A stretch of DNA of 64,000 nucleotides from Aridibacter sp965216195 (GTDB lineage Bacteria > Acidobacteriota > Blastocatellia > Pyrinomonadales > Pyrinomonadaceae), in the NCBI GenBank assembly GCA_965216195.1, contig OZ244151.1:992001-1056000 (forward strand). The letters run 5' to 3'. Within the stretch, counting starts at the first letter, position 1. Each line of letters opens with the position of its first letter. Position numbers and translations under genes: made by a program. The notes beneath the pieces are model-generated. The model saw nothing but the letters and a program-made list of their open reading frames with translations. It had not been told where the DNA came from and did not search any database. Of this stretch, positions 1 through 8,218 are shown piece by piece.

Positions 1-2
1 TT

Positions 3-569
3 AAGGATGCCAACTTAGATGAAGCGTGTCAGCTGCAGCGAGTCCATTTGTTTGATTTGCTTGAGTTCTACAATCAGGAGATTAAGAAACTGGAGAGATG
101 GCTCAGCGACAAGGCAGACAAGGACAAGCGGGTACAGCTTCTGTTAACGCAAAAGGGGGTCGGCTATCTAACGGCTCTTGCAGTTGTTAATACGATTGGC
201 GATATCTCGCGATTCGACAATGCACCAAAACAAGTAACTAAATTTATCGGTTATGATCCGCTGGAGGATTCAAGCGGAGGAAGAAGAAAGTTTGGGAGCA
301 TCAGCAAGGCCGGATCGCCTCTTGTTCGCTGGCTTGTTGGACAGGCAATGCTGACGTCGATACGTTATGACCCTAAGTTAAAAAGCTTTTACAAGCGTTT
401 GCTAAGAAAGAAACACCCGGCGGTTGCAAAGACTGCCGCAGCCAGAAAGCTTTTGGTCAAACTCTCGATAATGCTGCGTGACGAAATATCAGCGCAGGAG
501 TTTGACCGCCGTGGACGCACAGTTGGGGATACTCGGGGAAACGCGGGGCCTGAAATGACCGTCGGTTGA
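3..569 (+). CDS. IS110-family transposase, C-terminal part (cut by window edge)
   Basis: The reading frame is open to the first base of the window, so this is the 3' part of a longer gene; its true start lies upstream. The protein carries the C-terminal IS110/IS1111 transposase domain (Transposase_20): a helix-hairpin-helix-like segment around GVGYLTALAVV and the block FIGYDPLEDSSGGRRKFGSI, then SPLVRWLVGQA with the serine-bearing region typical of these enzymes. IS110 enzymes recombine DNA with a RuvC-like N-terminal domain (not in this window) and a catalytic serine in this C-terminal domain, guided by an element-encoded bridge RNA. The tail after the conserved domain is short and polar. 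The family call is firm; whether the complete copy is intact cannot be judged. Confidence 0.9.
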   Translation, partial: KDANLDEACQLQRVHLFDLLEFYNQEIKKLERWLSDKADKDKRVQLLLTQKGVGYLTALAVVNTIGDISRFDNAPKQVTKFIGYDPLEDSSGGRRKFGSISKAGSPLVRWLVGQAMLTSIRYDPKLKSFYKRLLRKKHPAVAKTAAARKLLVKLSIMLRDEISAQEFDRRGRTVGDTRGNAGPEMTVG

Positions 570-1092
570 TGGAGTTACCCAACCCTCCTGATCCCTTAAC
601 CGGGACAGGAAGTGTGAATACATACATCATGTTCAAAAAGGAAGCGAAAAACGCTCCCCTTAGTAATGTTCGAAGAGATGTTTGAGTGAACCCACAGCGG
701 GTTTTACTCGTGAGTCTGGTTCCTGGTAAAAAAGAACCGACAAAAACCAATTAAACAAAAACCAGATGAACGGGTCTTATTTGTCAGAAGCTAACAGCCG
801 ATCATCTCGCCCTAAGGGCGAGTCGCCGGAGGTTCGTCTTGACACCGAAGCCGTCTTTAGAGATGTTTCCGCCTTTTGTATAGAGGGGCGACCGGGGACC
901 AAGAGCCTGTCATAACCAAGAGGGCCGAAACACGAGTGCAAACGAGTGTGCACTTCATAAATAAGTTCTTGAATAAATACTTATCTCCTAATCGTTTTCT
1001 TACTGGCCAGAGCGAGCAAGGAACTGGGGGCACACTCCCTGATGCACGTGTTTCTATCTAACTGATTGCGCGCCCCAACCAATACCACTAAA
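570..1092 (+). other. Non-coding right flank of the IS110-like element, with two strong hairpins
   Basis: No convincing gene is visible in these 520 bases; the short open frames here have no recognisable motifs. Two good stem-loops are seen: about 684-709 (GAGTGAACCC pairing with GGGTTTTACTC around ACAGC) and 806-822 (CTCGCCC-TAA-GGGCGAG, a perfect 7-bp stem). IS1111-type members of the IS110 family carry their bridge RNA downstream of the transposase, so this stretch is a candidate for that RNA and for the right end of the element. An inverted pair ATAAGT/ACTTAT at 961-984 lies in the leader of hutU. The bridge-RNA reading is inference; the hairpins are seen directly. Confidence 0.4.
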
Positions 1093-2769
1093 ATGCCTCA
1101 TATGAAACGCAATATTAAAGCACCGACCGGAAGCGATTTAACCTGCAAAAACTGGCTGATAGAATCGGCTTACCGTATGATCCAAAACAACTTAGACGCT
1201 GAGGTTGCGTTTGATCCCGACAACTTAATTGTTTATGGCGGGCGCGGAAAAGCAGCTCGCGACTGGGAGAGTTATGATGCGATTCTGGACTCGCTCAAAA
1301 ACCTCGAAGATGACGAAACTCTGCTCGTCCAGTCCGGTAAACCGGTGGCGGTTTTTAAGACTCACACTGACGCTCCGAAAGTTCTCATAGCAAACTCAAA
1401 TATAGTTCCGCATTGGGCGACTCAAGAGCAGTTTGACCAATACGAACGGGATGGCTTGATGATGTATGGACAGATGACTGCCGGGAGTTGGATTTACATC
1501 GGCACTCAGGGAATTTTGCAGGGAACTTACGAGACTTTTGGCTCGCTTGCACGTCAAAAAGGTTGGGGCAATCTTGAAGGGAAGTTTGTTTTAACTGCCG
1601 GACTCGGCGAAATGGGCGGGGCGCAGGCGCAGGCGATTACGTTTAATGGCGGAGTCGGTTTGCTCGTTGAAGTTGACCCCTGGCGGATTGAAAGAAGGCT
1701 TGAATTGAAGCAGGTCGACACATCTTCAGACAATTTAGATGATGCTTTAAGTCAGGTGCGTGAAGCTATTGAAAACAAAGAAGCTAAGTCGATTGCTCTT
1801 TTGGGGAATGCAGCTGAGGTTTTGCCTGATCTTCTTGAAAGGGGTGTTGTGCCGGATGTCGTGACCGACCAAACGTCAGCCCACGACGTTTTATACGGAT
1901 ATATTCCGGTTGGACTGTCGCTCGAAGAAGCCGACGAGCTTCGCGAATCAGATCAAGTCGAGTACGAACAGCGAGCAATGGATTCGATGGCAACACACGT
2001 CGAGGCAATGCTCGCTTTTCAGCAAAAAGGTTCAATCGTCTTTGATTACGGCAACAACTTGCGCCAAAGAGCATTCGATAACGGCGTTGAAAACGCCTTT
2101 GATTATCCCGGCTTTGTTCCCGCATACATACGCCCGCTTTTCTGCGAAGGAAAAGGACCTTTCCGTTGGGTTGCACTTTCAGGCGAAAAGGAAGACATAT
2201 ACAAAACGGATGAAGCGATTATGAATCTATTCCCCGAAAACGATCATCTCACGCGTTGGCTGACAATGGCTCAGGAACAGGTCGAATTCCAAGGTTTGCC
2301 CGCACGCATCTGCTGGCTCGGCTACGGCGAACGTGCAAAAGCTGGACTCAAATTAAATGAAATGGTTGCCGATGGAACGCTTAAAGCTCCAATCGTCATC
2401 GGCAGAGATCATCTCGATTGCGGTTCGGTCGCATCGCCAAACAGAGAAACCGAAGCAATGAAAGACGGCTCCGACGCAATCGCCGATTGGGTATATCTCA
2501 ACGCGTTGATAAACGCCGTCGGCGGTGCAACATGGGTTTCACTCCACCACGGCGGCGGAGTTGGCATCGGCTATTCACTCCACGCCGGACAAGTAATCGT
2601 CGCTGACGGCACTCCCGAAGCCGCCAAACGCATCGAACGAGTTTTAACATCTGACCCAGGAATGGGCGTTGTAAGACACGTGGACGCAGGTTATGAAGAA
2701 GCGATTGAATTTGCTGAGAGGAATGATGTGAAAGTGCCCATGCTGTCGAATAAAGATTTCAATGAATAA
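1093..2769 (+). CDS. hutU: Urocanate hydratase (urocanase)
   Basis: Converts urocanate to 4-imidazolone-5-propionate, the second step of histidine degradation, using tightly bound NAD+ in the cytoplasm. Visible family marks are the N-terminal YGGRGKAARDWE block (residues about 48-59), KTHTDAPKVLIANSN, the nucleotide-binding stretch GLGEMGGAQ, VVTDQTSAHD, and the urocanase signature GRDHLDCGSVASP near residue 437 with its conserved cysteine. Length (558 aa) is normal. The frame is open further upstream, but ATG at 1093 (or 1102) best fits homologues; no clear ribosome site is seen. Its last codons overlap the next gene by 8 bases. The final 57 codons have a diverged second copy at 3563-3720, so the 3' end may be recombinant. 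hutI and hutH lie 26-30 kb away. Confidence 0.95.
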   Translation: MPHMKRNIKAPTGSDLTCKNWLIESAYRMIQNNLDAEVAFDPDNLIVYGGRGKAARDWESYDAILDSLKNLEDDETLLVQSGKPVAVFKTHTDAPKVLIANSNIVPHWATQEQFDQYERDGLMMYGQMTAGSWIYIGTQGILQGTYETFGSLARQKGWGNLEGKFVLTAGLGEMGGAQAQAITFNGGVGLLVEVDPWRIERRLELKQVDTSSDNLDDALSQVREAIENKEAKSIALLGNAAEVLPDLLERGVVPDVVTDQTSAHDVLYGYIPVGLSLEEADELRESDQVEYEQRAMDSMATHVEAMLAFQQKGSIVFDYGNNLRQRAFDNGVENAFDYPGFVPAYIRPLFCEGKGPFRWVALSGEKEDIYKTDEAIMNLFPENDHLTRWLTMAQEQVEFQGLPARICWLGYGERAKAGLKLNEMVADGTLKAPIVIGRDHLDCGSVASPNRETEAMKDGSDAIADWVYLNALINAVGGATWVSLHHGGGVGIGYSLHAGQVIVADGTPEAAKRIERVLTSDPGMGVVRHVDAGYEEAIEFAERNDVKVPMLSNKDFNE

Positions 2770-3568
2770 TTTACCTGAGAATAAACCTGATAATTTGTTT
2801 ACGCTTCTTGAAAAATTAGCGAATGATTTTCCGGTTATTCTTCGTGAAAATCTGGTTGGAATTTACCTTTGGGGGTCGCTTACTCACGATGCGTTCGATG
2901 AGAAATTCAGCGATGTTGATTGTATTGTGGTAATTCGAAGGGATTTAAACGACAAAGAGTTTTCTGAACTCAAACGCTGGTTTGAAAAATCATTAAAGGA
3001 AAATTCTTGGACTGACGAACTCGATATGCGGTTTGTGATTGATGGAGAGTTTCTGGATAAAACTTCAAAATGCTGTCAGTACCAATTCCGCAAATTTTGG
3101 CGGAGCGGTTCAGACGGGAATCCGATTATTTGGCTTAACATAGGAAAATCGGGAATAACTCTTTGGGGTAAAAATGCAAAGGAAATTGCTCCCGAAATTA
3201 CCGATGAAGTTTTAAACGAAGCATTGCTTTTGGAACTTTGGTATTTGAAAGACGACCTAACAAACAATGTGGGTGATAAATCAAAGTCAGCCTTTAAGCA
3301 CGTCAACTACGCGGTTTTAACGGCTTGCCGAATTTATTACACGGCAAAGCATCATAATATGATTTCAAAAGAACAGGCATTTCAATGGGCTTTGAAAAAT
3401 ATTCCCGAAAAATGGCATCCGATCATCAAAACCGCCTGGGAAAATCGCTCGAAGAAAAAAGTCAGTAAAACAAAAAAATTGGAAAAAGATGCAATGGATT
3501 TTGTTCACTTTATTGAAGAACAAACGAAATCGTTAATAAAATCAGTAGATTCAGTGTTTGATAAGTAA
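2762..3568 (+). CDS. AadA-like nucleotidyltransferase
   Basis: A 268-aa protein of the polymerase-beta nucleotidyltransferase superfamily. The catalytic motif is clear: GS at residues 38-39 and the metal-binding DVD at 51-53, followed by a further acidic strand (DELDMRF, near 90). The C-terminal two thirds is helical and resembles the DUF4111 domain of streptomycin/spectinomycin adenylyltransferases, with conserved KHVNYAVLTACRI and the tail region EKWHPIIKTAWENR. These enzymes transfer AMP to small hydroxylated substrates; the substrate here is unknown and antibiotic resistance should not be assumed. The start overlaps hutU by 8 bases. The stop codon coincides with the first bases of the duplicated hutU tail (AAGTAATCG), so the C-terminus may be trimmed by the recombination event. 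The gene is AT-rich relative to hutU, which suggests transfer. Confidence 0.8.
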   Translation: MNNLPENKPDNLFTLLEKLANDFPVILRENLVGIYLWGSLTHDAFDEKFSDVDCIVVIRRDLNDKEFSELKRWFEKSLKENSWTDELDMRFVIDGEFLDKTSKCCQYQFRKFWRSGSDGNPIIWLNIGKSGITLWGKNAKEIAPEITDEVLNEALLLELWYLKDDLTNNVGDKSKSAFKHVNYAVLTACRIYYTAKHHNMISKEQAFQWALKNIPEKWHPIIKTAWENRSKKKVSKTKKLEKDAMDFVHFIEEQTKSLIKSVDSVFDK

Positions 3569-3720
3569 TCGCCGCCGACGGGACACCCGAAGCCACAAAG
3601 AGAATTGAACGAGTCCTAACAACCGACCTCGGAATGGGTGTAGTTCGCCACGCTGATGCAGGTTACGAAGAAGCGATTGAATTTGCTGAAAGGAATGATG
3701 TGAAAGTGCCGATGAGTTAA
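3563..3720 (+). pseudogene. Orphan, diverged copy of the hutU 3' end
   Basis: This stretch aligns without gaps to hutU positions 2591-2741 at a constant offset of 972 bases. Read in the hutU frame it gives DGTPEATKRIERVL, GMGVVRHADAGYEEAIEF and AERNDVKVPMS then a stop, against MLSNKDFNE at the end of the intact gene. By hand alignment about 27 of 150 bases differ, mostly at synonymous third positions, while the last 40 bases are nearly identical. Both tails therefore evolved as functional coding sequence before being brought together. It has no start and is not expected to be expressed as a protein. Confidence 0.85.
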
Positions 3721-3748
3721 AGCCAGAGCGAGACGGTTAGGTTGTTAA

Positions 3749-5635
3749 ATGCCCAAGTTAGAAGACCTGAAATTCAAGTGTCACTGTGGAGATTGGCGTT
3801 TCAAAAACGCTTTTTCCGAAGTCGATGATATTCGTGACAAGGTGTGTCGCGACCTGCCTTTCTACGGTAAGCAAGAAGGCAAAGAGTATTGCGTTTTACA
3901 TTTTCCAGAAAAAGATAAAGTTGAAGATTTTGAAATCGTTATCAAAGAAAGATTAAATGAAGACATTTGGGATTTTCGCATGGTTTATTTTCCCAAATCC
4001 CTAAGCTATGAAAGGGAAGAATTTGTTAAAAGAGCAAATTTTAATCACGCCACATTTGCAGATACAGTTAACTTTAAATGGTGTAAATTTAGGGAACGGT
4101 TTGAGTTTTTTAATGCTGTCTTTAAAAGGGATGCAGTGTTTATTTGCTCAGATTTTTATAAGTCAGTTAGCTTTAACAGTGCTGAGTTCCAAGAATATGG
4201 CAATTTTGGCGGAGTAACCTTTCATCCCGAGTCTTATCCATCTTTTAATAACACTAAATTTAAGAATGGTTCTTTCATTCAAACAACCTTTGAAGACATT
4301 AATAGTGCGTTCCCGACGAAATTTGAGGGTTCTGAATTTAGTAAGCGTATAGATTTCTCGCACACCAAAATTTATTCCAAGATAAGTTTCGAGAATGCCG
4401 TTTTTCCTGCGAATGGAACTACTAATTTCAAATCAGCTGAATTTCATCAAGCAATAAGTTTCGAAAACGTGAGTTTTTTTAAGGCAGATTTTACGAGGGC
4501 GAAATTTGCGATTATTTCAACCACGCCATTCAACCAGATAGTTTTCAAAAACTGTAGGTTTAATAAATCCGTACATTTCGTAGATTCGAGATTTTTTGTT
4601 TATGCGGACTTTTCTGAGTCAATTTTTGAAAATACACATTTCGAAAACGCAAAATTTAGAGGCGGAGCAGGTTTTAAAGTTTCAGATTTCAAAGAAGATC
4701 TGTTTTTATACACGACAGAGTTTGGATTAAGAACTGAGGACCGATTGCGATCTGGTGATGTTAGTTTTGAAGGGGCTTTGTTTGAATCTAACTCAAGGGT
4801 GTTTTTCGAAAATACTTGGTTTTCTAGAAACGTAAATTTCGATTTTGCGTATGTAAAAGGATATTTGTTTTTTAGTGGAAGCAAAAAGAACAAAGTTTTC
4901 GATAACGTTTTTGAGGAACGTTCGTTCGGGTATATCTTAAAACTCCTATATACAACCATTGAAAAACCAGAGCGGGTTCATTTTCATACATTAAGACTAA
5001 GACCAAGCTGGTTTATAAATATTGATGTCAGAGAGTTTTCTTTTATAAATGTTGATTGGAGAGATGAGAATGGAAATCCGATAACGATTGAATCGGAGCT
5101 GGAGCGTATAAATGGAGACCATACACTGTTAGCAATTACGCTAAGACAGTTGGCGACAAATTTTGAGAAAAAAAATCGCTTTGGGGAAGCGTCAAAATTT
5201 CGCAAAATGGCTTTTGAAACAGAATACTTGCAGCGTAAAGAAAAGGCTCGAAAATGGTGGTCTGAAGAAATATTTTGTCGCGATTTCTTCACAAAGTTTT
5301 GGGATAAGTTGAAAGATGTTCCTTGGGATGTAGCTCATAGAGCTTATCGGTTTACAAGTTATTACGGGGAAAGTTGGGTGCGAGCGTTAATAATCTTTTT
5401 GTTTATTCCGTTAGTTTTTGGTTTGCTGTACTATTTTCTCGATGTTTTTGGAGGAGACGATTCGAAGAAGTTTGGAGATTATCTCGCATACAGTTTGCAA
5501 GTTATGACTTTGCAGAGACCTGAACCAAAGCCCATCGGATTTTGGACAACTCTCATTTATTCACTAGAAATAATTTTTGCACCGATTCAACTTGCACTTT
5601 TGGCACTGGCACTTCGGCGAAAGTTTATGCGGTGA
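3749..5635 (+). CDS. Pentapeptide-repeat protein with C-terminal channel-like membrane domain
   Basis: A 628-aa protein. Residues about 85-390 are rich in A(D/N)F-type five-residue repeats in which every fifth residue is F (for example FNHATFADTVNF, FENAVF, FSESIFENTHFENAKF), which predicts a right-handed beta-helix. A basic, helical linker follows (about 470-540), then two hydrophobic segments (ALIIFLFIPLVFGLLYYFL near 545-565, and TTLIYSLEIIFAPIQLALLAL at the end) separated by a pore-loop-like stretch YSLQVMTLQRPEP. The arrangement, ending in ALRRKFMR, resembles the two-helix ion-channel modules found in other pentapeptide proteins, but no TVGYG selectivity filter is present. Function is unknown; channel activity is inference. 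The gene is AT-rich and stands alone on this strand. Confidence 0.7.
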   Translation: MPKLEDLKFKCHCGDWRFKNAFSEVDDIRDKVCRDLPFYGKQEGKEYCVLHFPEKDKVEDFEIVIKERLNEDIWDFRMVYFPKSLSYEREEFVKRANFNHATFADTVNFKWCKFRERFEFFNAVFKRDAVFICSDFYKSVSFNSAEFQEYGNFGGVTFHPESYPSFNNTKFKNGSFIQTTFEDINSAFPTKFEGSEFSKRIDFSHTKIYSKISFENAVFPANGTTNFKSAEFHQAISFENVSFFKADFTRAKFAIISTTPFNQIVFKNCRFNKSVHFVDSRFFVYADFSESIFENTHFENAKFRGGAGFKVSDFKEDLFLYTTEFGLRTEDRLRSGDVSFEGALFESNSRVFFENTWFSRNVNFDFAYVKGYLFFSGSKKNKVFDNVFEERSFGYILKLLYTTIEKPERVHFHTLRLRPSWFINIDVREFSFINVDWRDENGNPITIESELERINGDHTLLAITLRQLATNFEKKNRFGEASKFRKMAFETEYLQRKEKARKWWSEEIFCRDFFTKFWDKLKDVPWDVAHRAYRFTSYYGESWVRALIIFLFIPLVFGLLYYFLDVFGGDDSKKFGDYLAYSLQVMTLQRPEPKPIGFWTTLIYSLEIIFAPIQLALLALALRRKFMR

Positions 5636-5644
5636 ATTGTGTTC

Positions 5645-6685
5645 CTACATCAAAGTATAATTTGTTCCCGGGCCATTTCCGTGTTTTTCGATTAGATTCT
5701 TTTCAATTAGATTCGGCAAAATTCTTTTTACTGTTGGGTTTGGAATGCCTAATTTTTCAGCGATTACCCCTGATTTGCAGCCGGGATTGTTTCCGATGAA
5801 AACCAGGATTGATTTTTCTCTTGGTGAGAGCTTGGTTTCGACTCCGCTGATTTCGAGTTTGTTAATTAGTTGTTCTTGAATACTGAGGAGCGAATCAAAA
5901 AAGAAATTTACCCAAGCGTCAACATTTTCGTTTGGACGGTTTTGCTGGCAGGTTTTGAGGACGCGATAGTATTCGTTTTTGCGGTGTTCGATCTCGTTTT
6001 CAAAACTCACGTATTCAATCCACTTATATCCGTTTTTTAGGAGTAAAAGAGTTGAAAGCAGGCGGCTTAAACGTCCGTTGCCATCTTGGAAAGGATGAAT
6101 GCTCAAAAAATCGTATGTTAATAGAGCACATTTAACGAGCGGATGAGTTTGGTTGTCTGTTCGATACCATTTGATGAGCGATTTCATCGCTTCTTTGGTT
6201 TCAAGTCCTGGTTCGGTGGTTCGGAAAATTACCTGTTTTGTTCCGTCCGTGTGAGTTGCTTCGACGACATTGCTTTGCTGTTTGTAATCGCCCCTGTGCC
6301 AATCGTCTTTTTTACTGTATTTCAGAAGAACATTGTGCAGATTCTTGATGTTTCCTTCTGTTATTTCAATATCTTTGTAAGATTCGGAGATAAGATCAAG
6401 TGCATTGAAATAGCCCAACACTTCTTGCTGATCGCGGTCTTTCATTTTGGAAATATCAATGTTGCTGAGTAAAACTTCGACTTCTTCATTACTCATATTC
6501 GAGCCTTCGATCCTTGTTGAAGCACCGACGCTTTTTATTGTCGCAACTGTCTTTAATTGTTTTAGACTGTTACCTTCGCGTTTTTCAATCGAACTCCATG
6601 AGGCATCGAATCTATCGATCGTGCTGATAGTTTCGATCAGTTTCCAATCTAAGTTCAAGTTAAATGTGTAAACTTTATTTTCCAC
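5645..6685 (-). CDS. Fic family protein (AMPylase-type)
   Basis: A 346-aa Fic/DOC-superfamily protein. The catalytic motif HPFQDGNGR with R208 (residues 197-208) is complete. These enzymes use the histidine to transfer AMP, or occasionally another nucleotide group, to a target protein hydroxyl. An N-terminal inhibitory motif STRIEG (56-61) fits the (S/T)xxxE(G/N) consensus of class II Fic proteins, where the glutamate blocks ATP in cis. The C-terminal ~80 residues (SPREKSILVFIGNNPGCKSG... PTVKRILPNLIEKNLI) look like a winged-helix DNA-binding domain, as in many bacterial Fic proteins thought to regulate their own gene. Four TGATACG repeats lie directly upstream at 6716-6767 and are plausible operator sites. 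The gene is convergent with the pentapeptide gene, 9 bases apart. Confidence 0.9.
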   Translation of the reverse strand: MENKVYTFNLNLDWKLIETISTIDRFDASWSSIEKREGNSLKQLKTVATIKSVGASTRIEGSNMSNEEVEVLLSNIDISKMKDRDQQEVLGYFNALDLISESYKDIEITEGNIKNLHNVLLKYSKKDDWHRGDYKQQSNVVEATHTDGTKQVIFRTTEPGLETKEAMKSLIKWYRTDNQTHPLVKCALLTYDFLSIHPFQDGNGRLSRLLSTLLLLKNGYKWIEYVSFENEIEHRKNEYYRVLKTCQQNRPNENVDAWVNFFFDSLLSIQEQLINKLEISGVETKLSPREKSILVFIGNNPGCKSGVIAEKLGIPNPTVKRILPNLIEKNLIEKHGNGPGTNYTLM

Positions 6686-6715
6686 GCTTTAATTATAACA
6701 AGTTTATTAGCGGAA

Positions 6716-6798
6716 TGATACGATATGATACGAAAATATCTGGTAGTGATACGATAAGAGTGATACGTTTTGATCCGAAAATATACGTCGGTGATACA
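6716..6798. promoter_or_regulatory. Cluster of TGATACG repeats upstream of fic
   Basis: Exact TGATACG occurs at 6716, 6726, 6747 and 6761, with near-copies TGATCCG at 6771 and TGATACA at 6792, all in the same orientation. Spacings of 10, 21, 14, 10 and 21 bases are mostly close to helical turns. The cluster sits immediately before the fic start (6685, reading leftwards). The Fic protein carries a winged-helix domain, so autoregulation is possible. A smaller cluster of the same motif precedes dsbB at 8522-8560. Confidence 0.5.
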
Positions 6799-6884
6799 TT
6801 TCAAATTATTGCAGATGCAGATTTACGGAGAACTCCAATCGGAACATAATACTGCTGTTAGTTATAAGAGGAGCTGTGAAAAAT

Positions 6885-7766
6885 TCACTTTTTAGTCGTA
6901 CTTATTGACGAAAGAACTTTTTTGACCAACGTCACAACACCTACCGCGATCAGGCCGGCGATAATTCCAAAAACGGCATCTTTAATAATCGTAGGTACTT
7001 GCGGGTAAAGATGATGTAAATAATCTATATTATGATTAAAGATTCCGCCGGCGACGAGAAGCAGGGCGATTGTTCCGACGATGCTGAGAAGGCGAATAAC
7101 TATTGGCAGCAAATTGACTAAAATCCGTCCGAAATTAGCGGTGAGTCCTTTTTCTTTGGACGAACGGAGAAGTCGATATCCGAGGTCATCCATTCTGACA
7201 ATTAATGCGACCAGCCCATAAACGCCGACTGTTGCAACCAACGCGATTATCGAAACTGTAATTATTTGAACGGTTAGCGACCGATCCAAAACGGTTCCCA
7301 AAGCGATAATGACAATTTCAGCCGACAAAATGAAATCTGTCGAGACGGCTGATTTTATTTTAGCCTTTTCGACAGCTTCGCTGTCTTTGGGGTGGGGTTC
7401 TTCTTCGGAATGATCGTGATCGTGTTCGCTGCGATGAAATATCCAATGAACGATTTTTTCAACACCTTCATACGCTAGATAAAATCCTCCGATAACCAAT
7501 ATAAAAACTATAAGCGGCGGGTATATCACGTTTAATATAAACGCCAGAGGAACAATTATGAGTTTGTTGATAAATGAGCCTTTGGTGATCGCCCACAAAA
7601 CAGGGAGTTCGCGGGAAGAAACAAAACCCGTCGCTTTTTCTGCGTTAACCGCTAGATCATCACCCAATAAACCCGCAGTTTTCTTGGTCGCGACTTTGCT
7701 GGCTAAAGCGACGTCGTCCATCAACAACGCAATATCGTCTAAAATTGCAAAAACTCCTGATGCCAT
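6885..7766 (-). CDS. DUF808 family multi-pass membrane protein
   Basis: A 293-aa inner-membrane protein. The start at 7766 (MASGVFAILDDIALLMDDVA) matches the invariant N-terminus of the DUF808 (YedI-like) family; the upstream open frame runs into repeat DNA and is not used. Conserved blocks visible are KTAGLLGDDLAVNAEKATGF and REL-PVLWAITKGS. Several hydrophobic helices follow (VPLAFILNVIYPPLIVFILVI, IVIIALGTVL, IITVSIIALVATVGVYGLVAL, LLPIVIRLLSIVGTIALLLVAG, IIAGLIAVGVVTLV). A His/Asp-rich cytoplasmic loop (HRSEHDHDHSEEEPHP, about residue 130) is typical of the family. The molecular function of DUF808 proteins is not established. The gene stands alone, flanked by repeat-rich DNA upstream. Confidence 0.9.
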   Translation of the reverse strand: MASGVFAILDDIALLMDDVALASKVATKKTAGLLGDDLAVNAEKATGFVSSRELPVLWAITKGSFINKLIIVPLAFILNVIYPPLIVFILVIGGFYLAYEGVEKIVHWIFHRSEHDHDHSEEEPHPKDSEAVEKAKIKSAVSTDFILSAEIVIIALGTVLDRSLTVQIITVSIIALVATVGVYGLVALIVRMDDLGYRLLRSSKEKGLTANFGRILVNLLPIVIRLLSIVGTIALLLVAGGIFNHNIDYLHHLYPQVPTIIKDAVFGIIAGLIAVGVVTLVKKVLSSISTTKK

Positions 7767-7864
7767 AATTTTATAAGAATTTAGGTTACAAAAATTTTGA
7801 TAGGAATACCAAAACCTTGCTTGAAAATAATATGCCCGCCGGCCGCGAAGGCGGCTGCGAGATG

Positions 7865-8047
7865 GTAGCCATTGGTGAAGCGTAGCAAACCTCTGGTCTT
7901 GTTGGAAAAGGGTTCGCACTCTGAAGGAGTGCAACAAAATTTCGCTCCTGTAGAGCTCGCGATGTGTTTAATGATGGTTCCAAAGGTTCATGCGAAACGC
8001 ATTCACCACTGGCTAACCTATTCTCGCTTCTTTCGAAGCTTGGGAAT
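7865..8047. repeat. Palindromic dispersed repeat, copy A
   Basis: An element of about 180 bases with imperfect inverted ends: GTAGCCATTGGTGAAGCG...AACCTCTGG at 7865-7896, and its complement AAGGTTCATGCG...CACTGGCTAAC ending at 8017. Inside are two small hairpins, GCACTC-TGAAG-GAGTGC (7916-7932) and GCTC-CTGTA-GAGC (7944-7956). A trailing CGCTTCTTTCGAAGCTTGGGA completes the unit. Copy B at 8219 and half-copy C at 63377 share the same modules. It behaves like a non-autonomous repeat or structured RNA element; it encodes no credible protein. Confidence 0.75.
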
Positions 8048-8141
8048 GTCTAGATCATGACAGCATGTGAACTCTATACAGTCGGCATTCTCCGAAACTC
8101 GGGAATGTCTGGATCATGACAGCAAGTGAAATCAATACAGT
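8042..8141 (+). repeat. Two direct repeats of 41 bases
   Basis: Positions 8042-8082 and 8101-8141 are near-identical: both begin GGGAATGTCT(A/G)GATCATGACA and end ATACAGT, with about five mismatches. They lie between palindromic copies A and B. TGATCATGACA-like cores are partly palindromic. No function is known. Confidence 0.7.
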
Positions 8142-8218
8142 TGCAGGATTGTTGGAATTATGGTCGATCAGATGTTGGAAATTTGAGTTGACCGAAAGTC
8201 GCCGGAGCGACGTAATGA

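Noticed and set aside
876..1061. Short open frame upstream of hutU
   Set aside because: No motif, no ribosome site and unusual composition; it lies in the IS flank.
2762..3568. Nucleotidyltransferase as an antibiotic-resistance gene
   Set aside because: Only the fold and catalytic motif can be seen; similarity to characterised resistance enzymes cannot be judged without a search.
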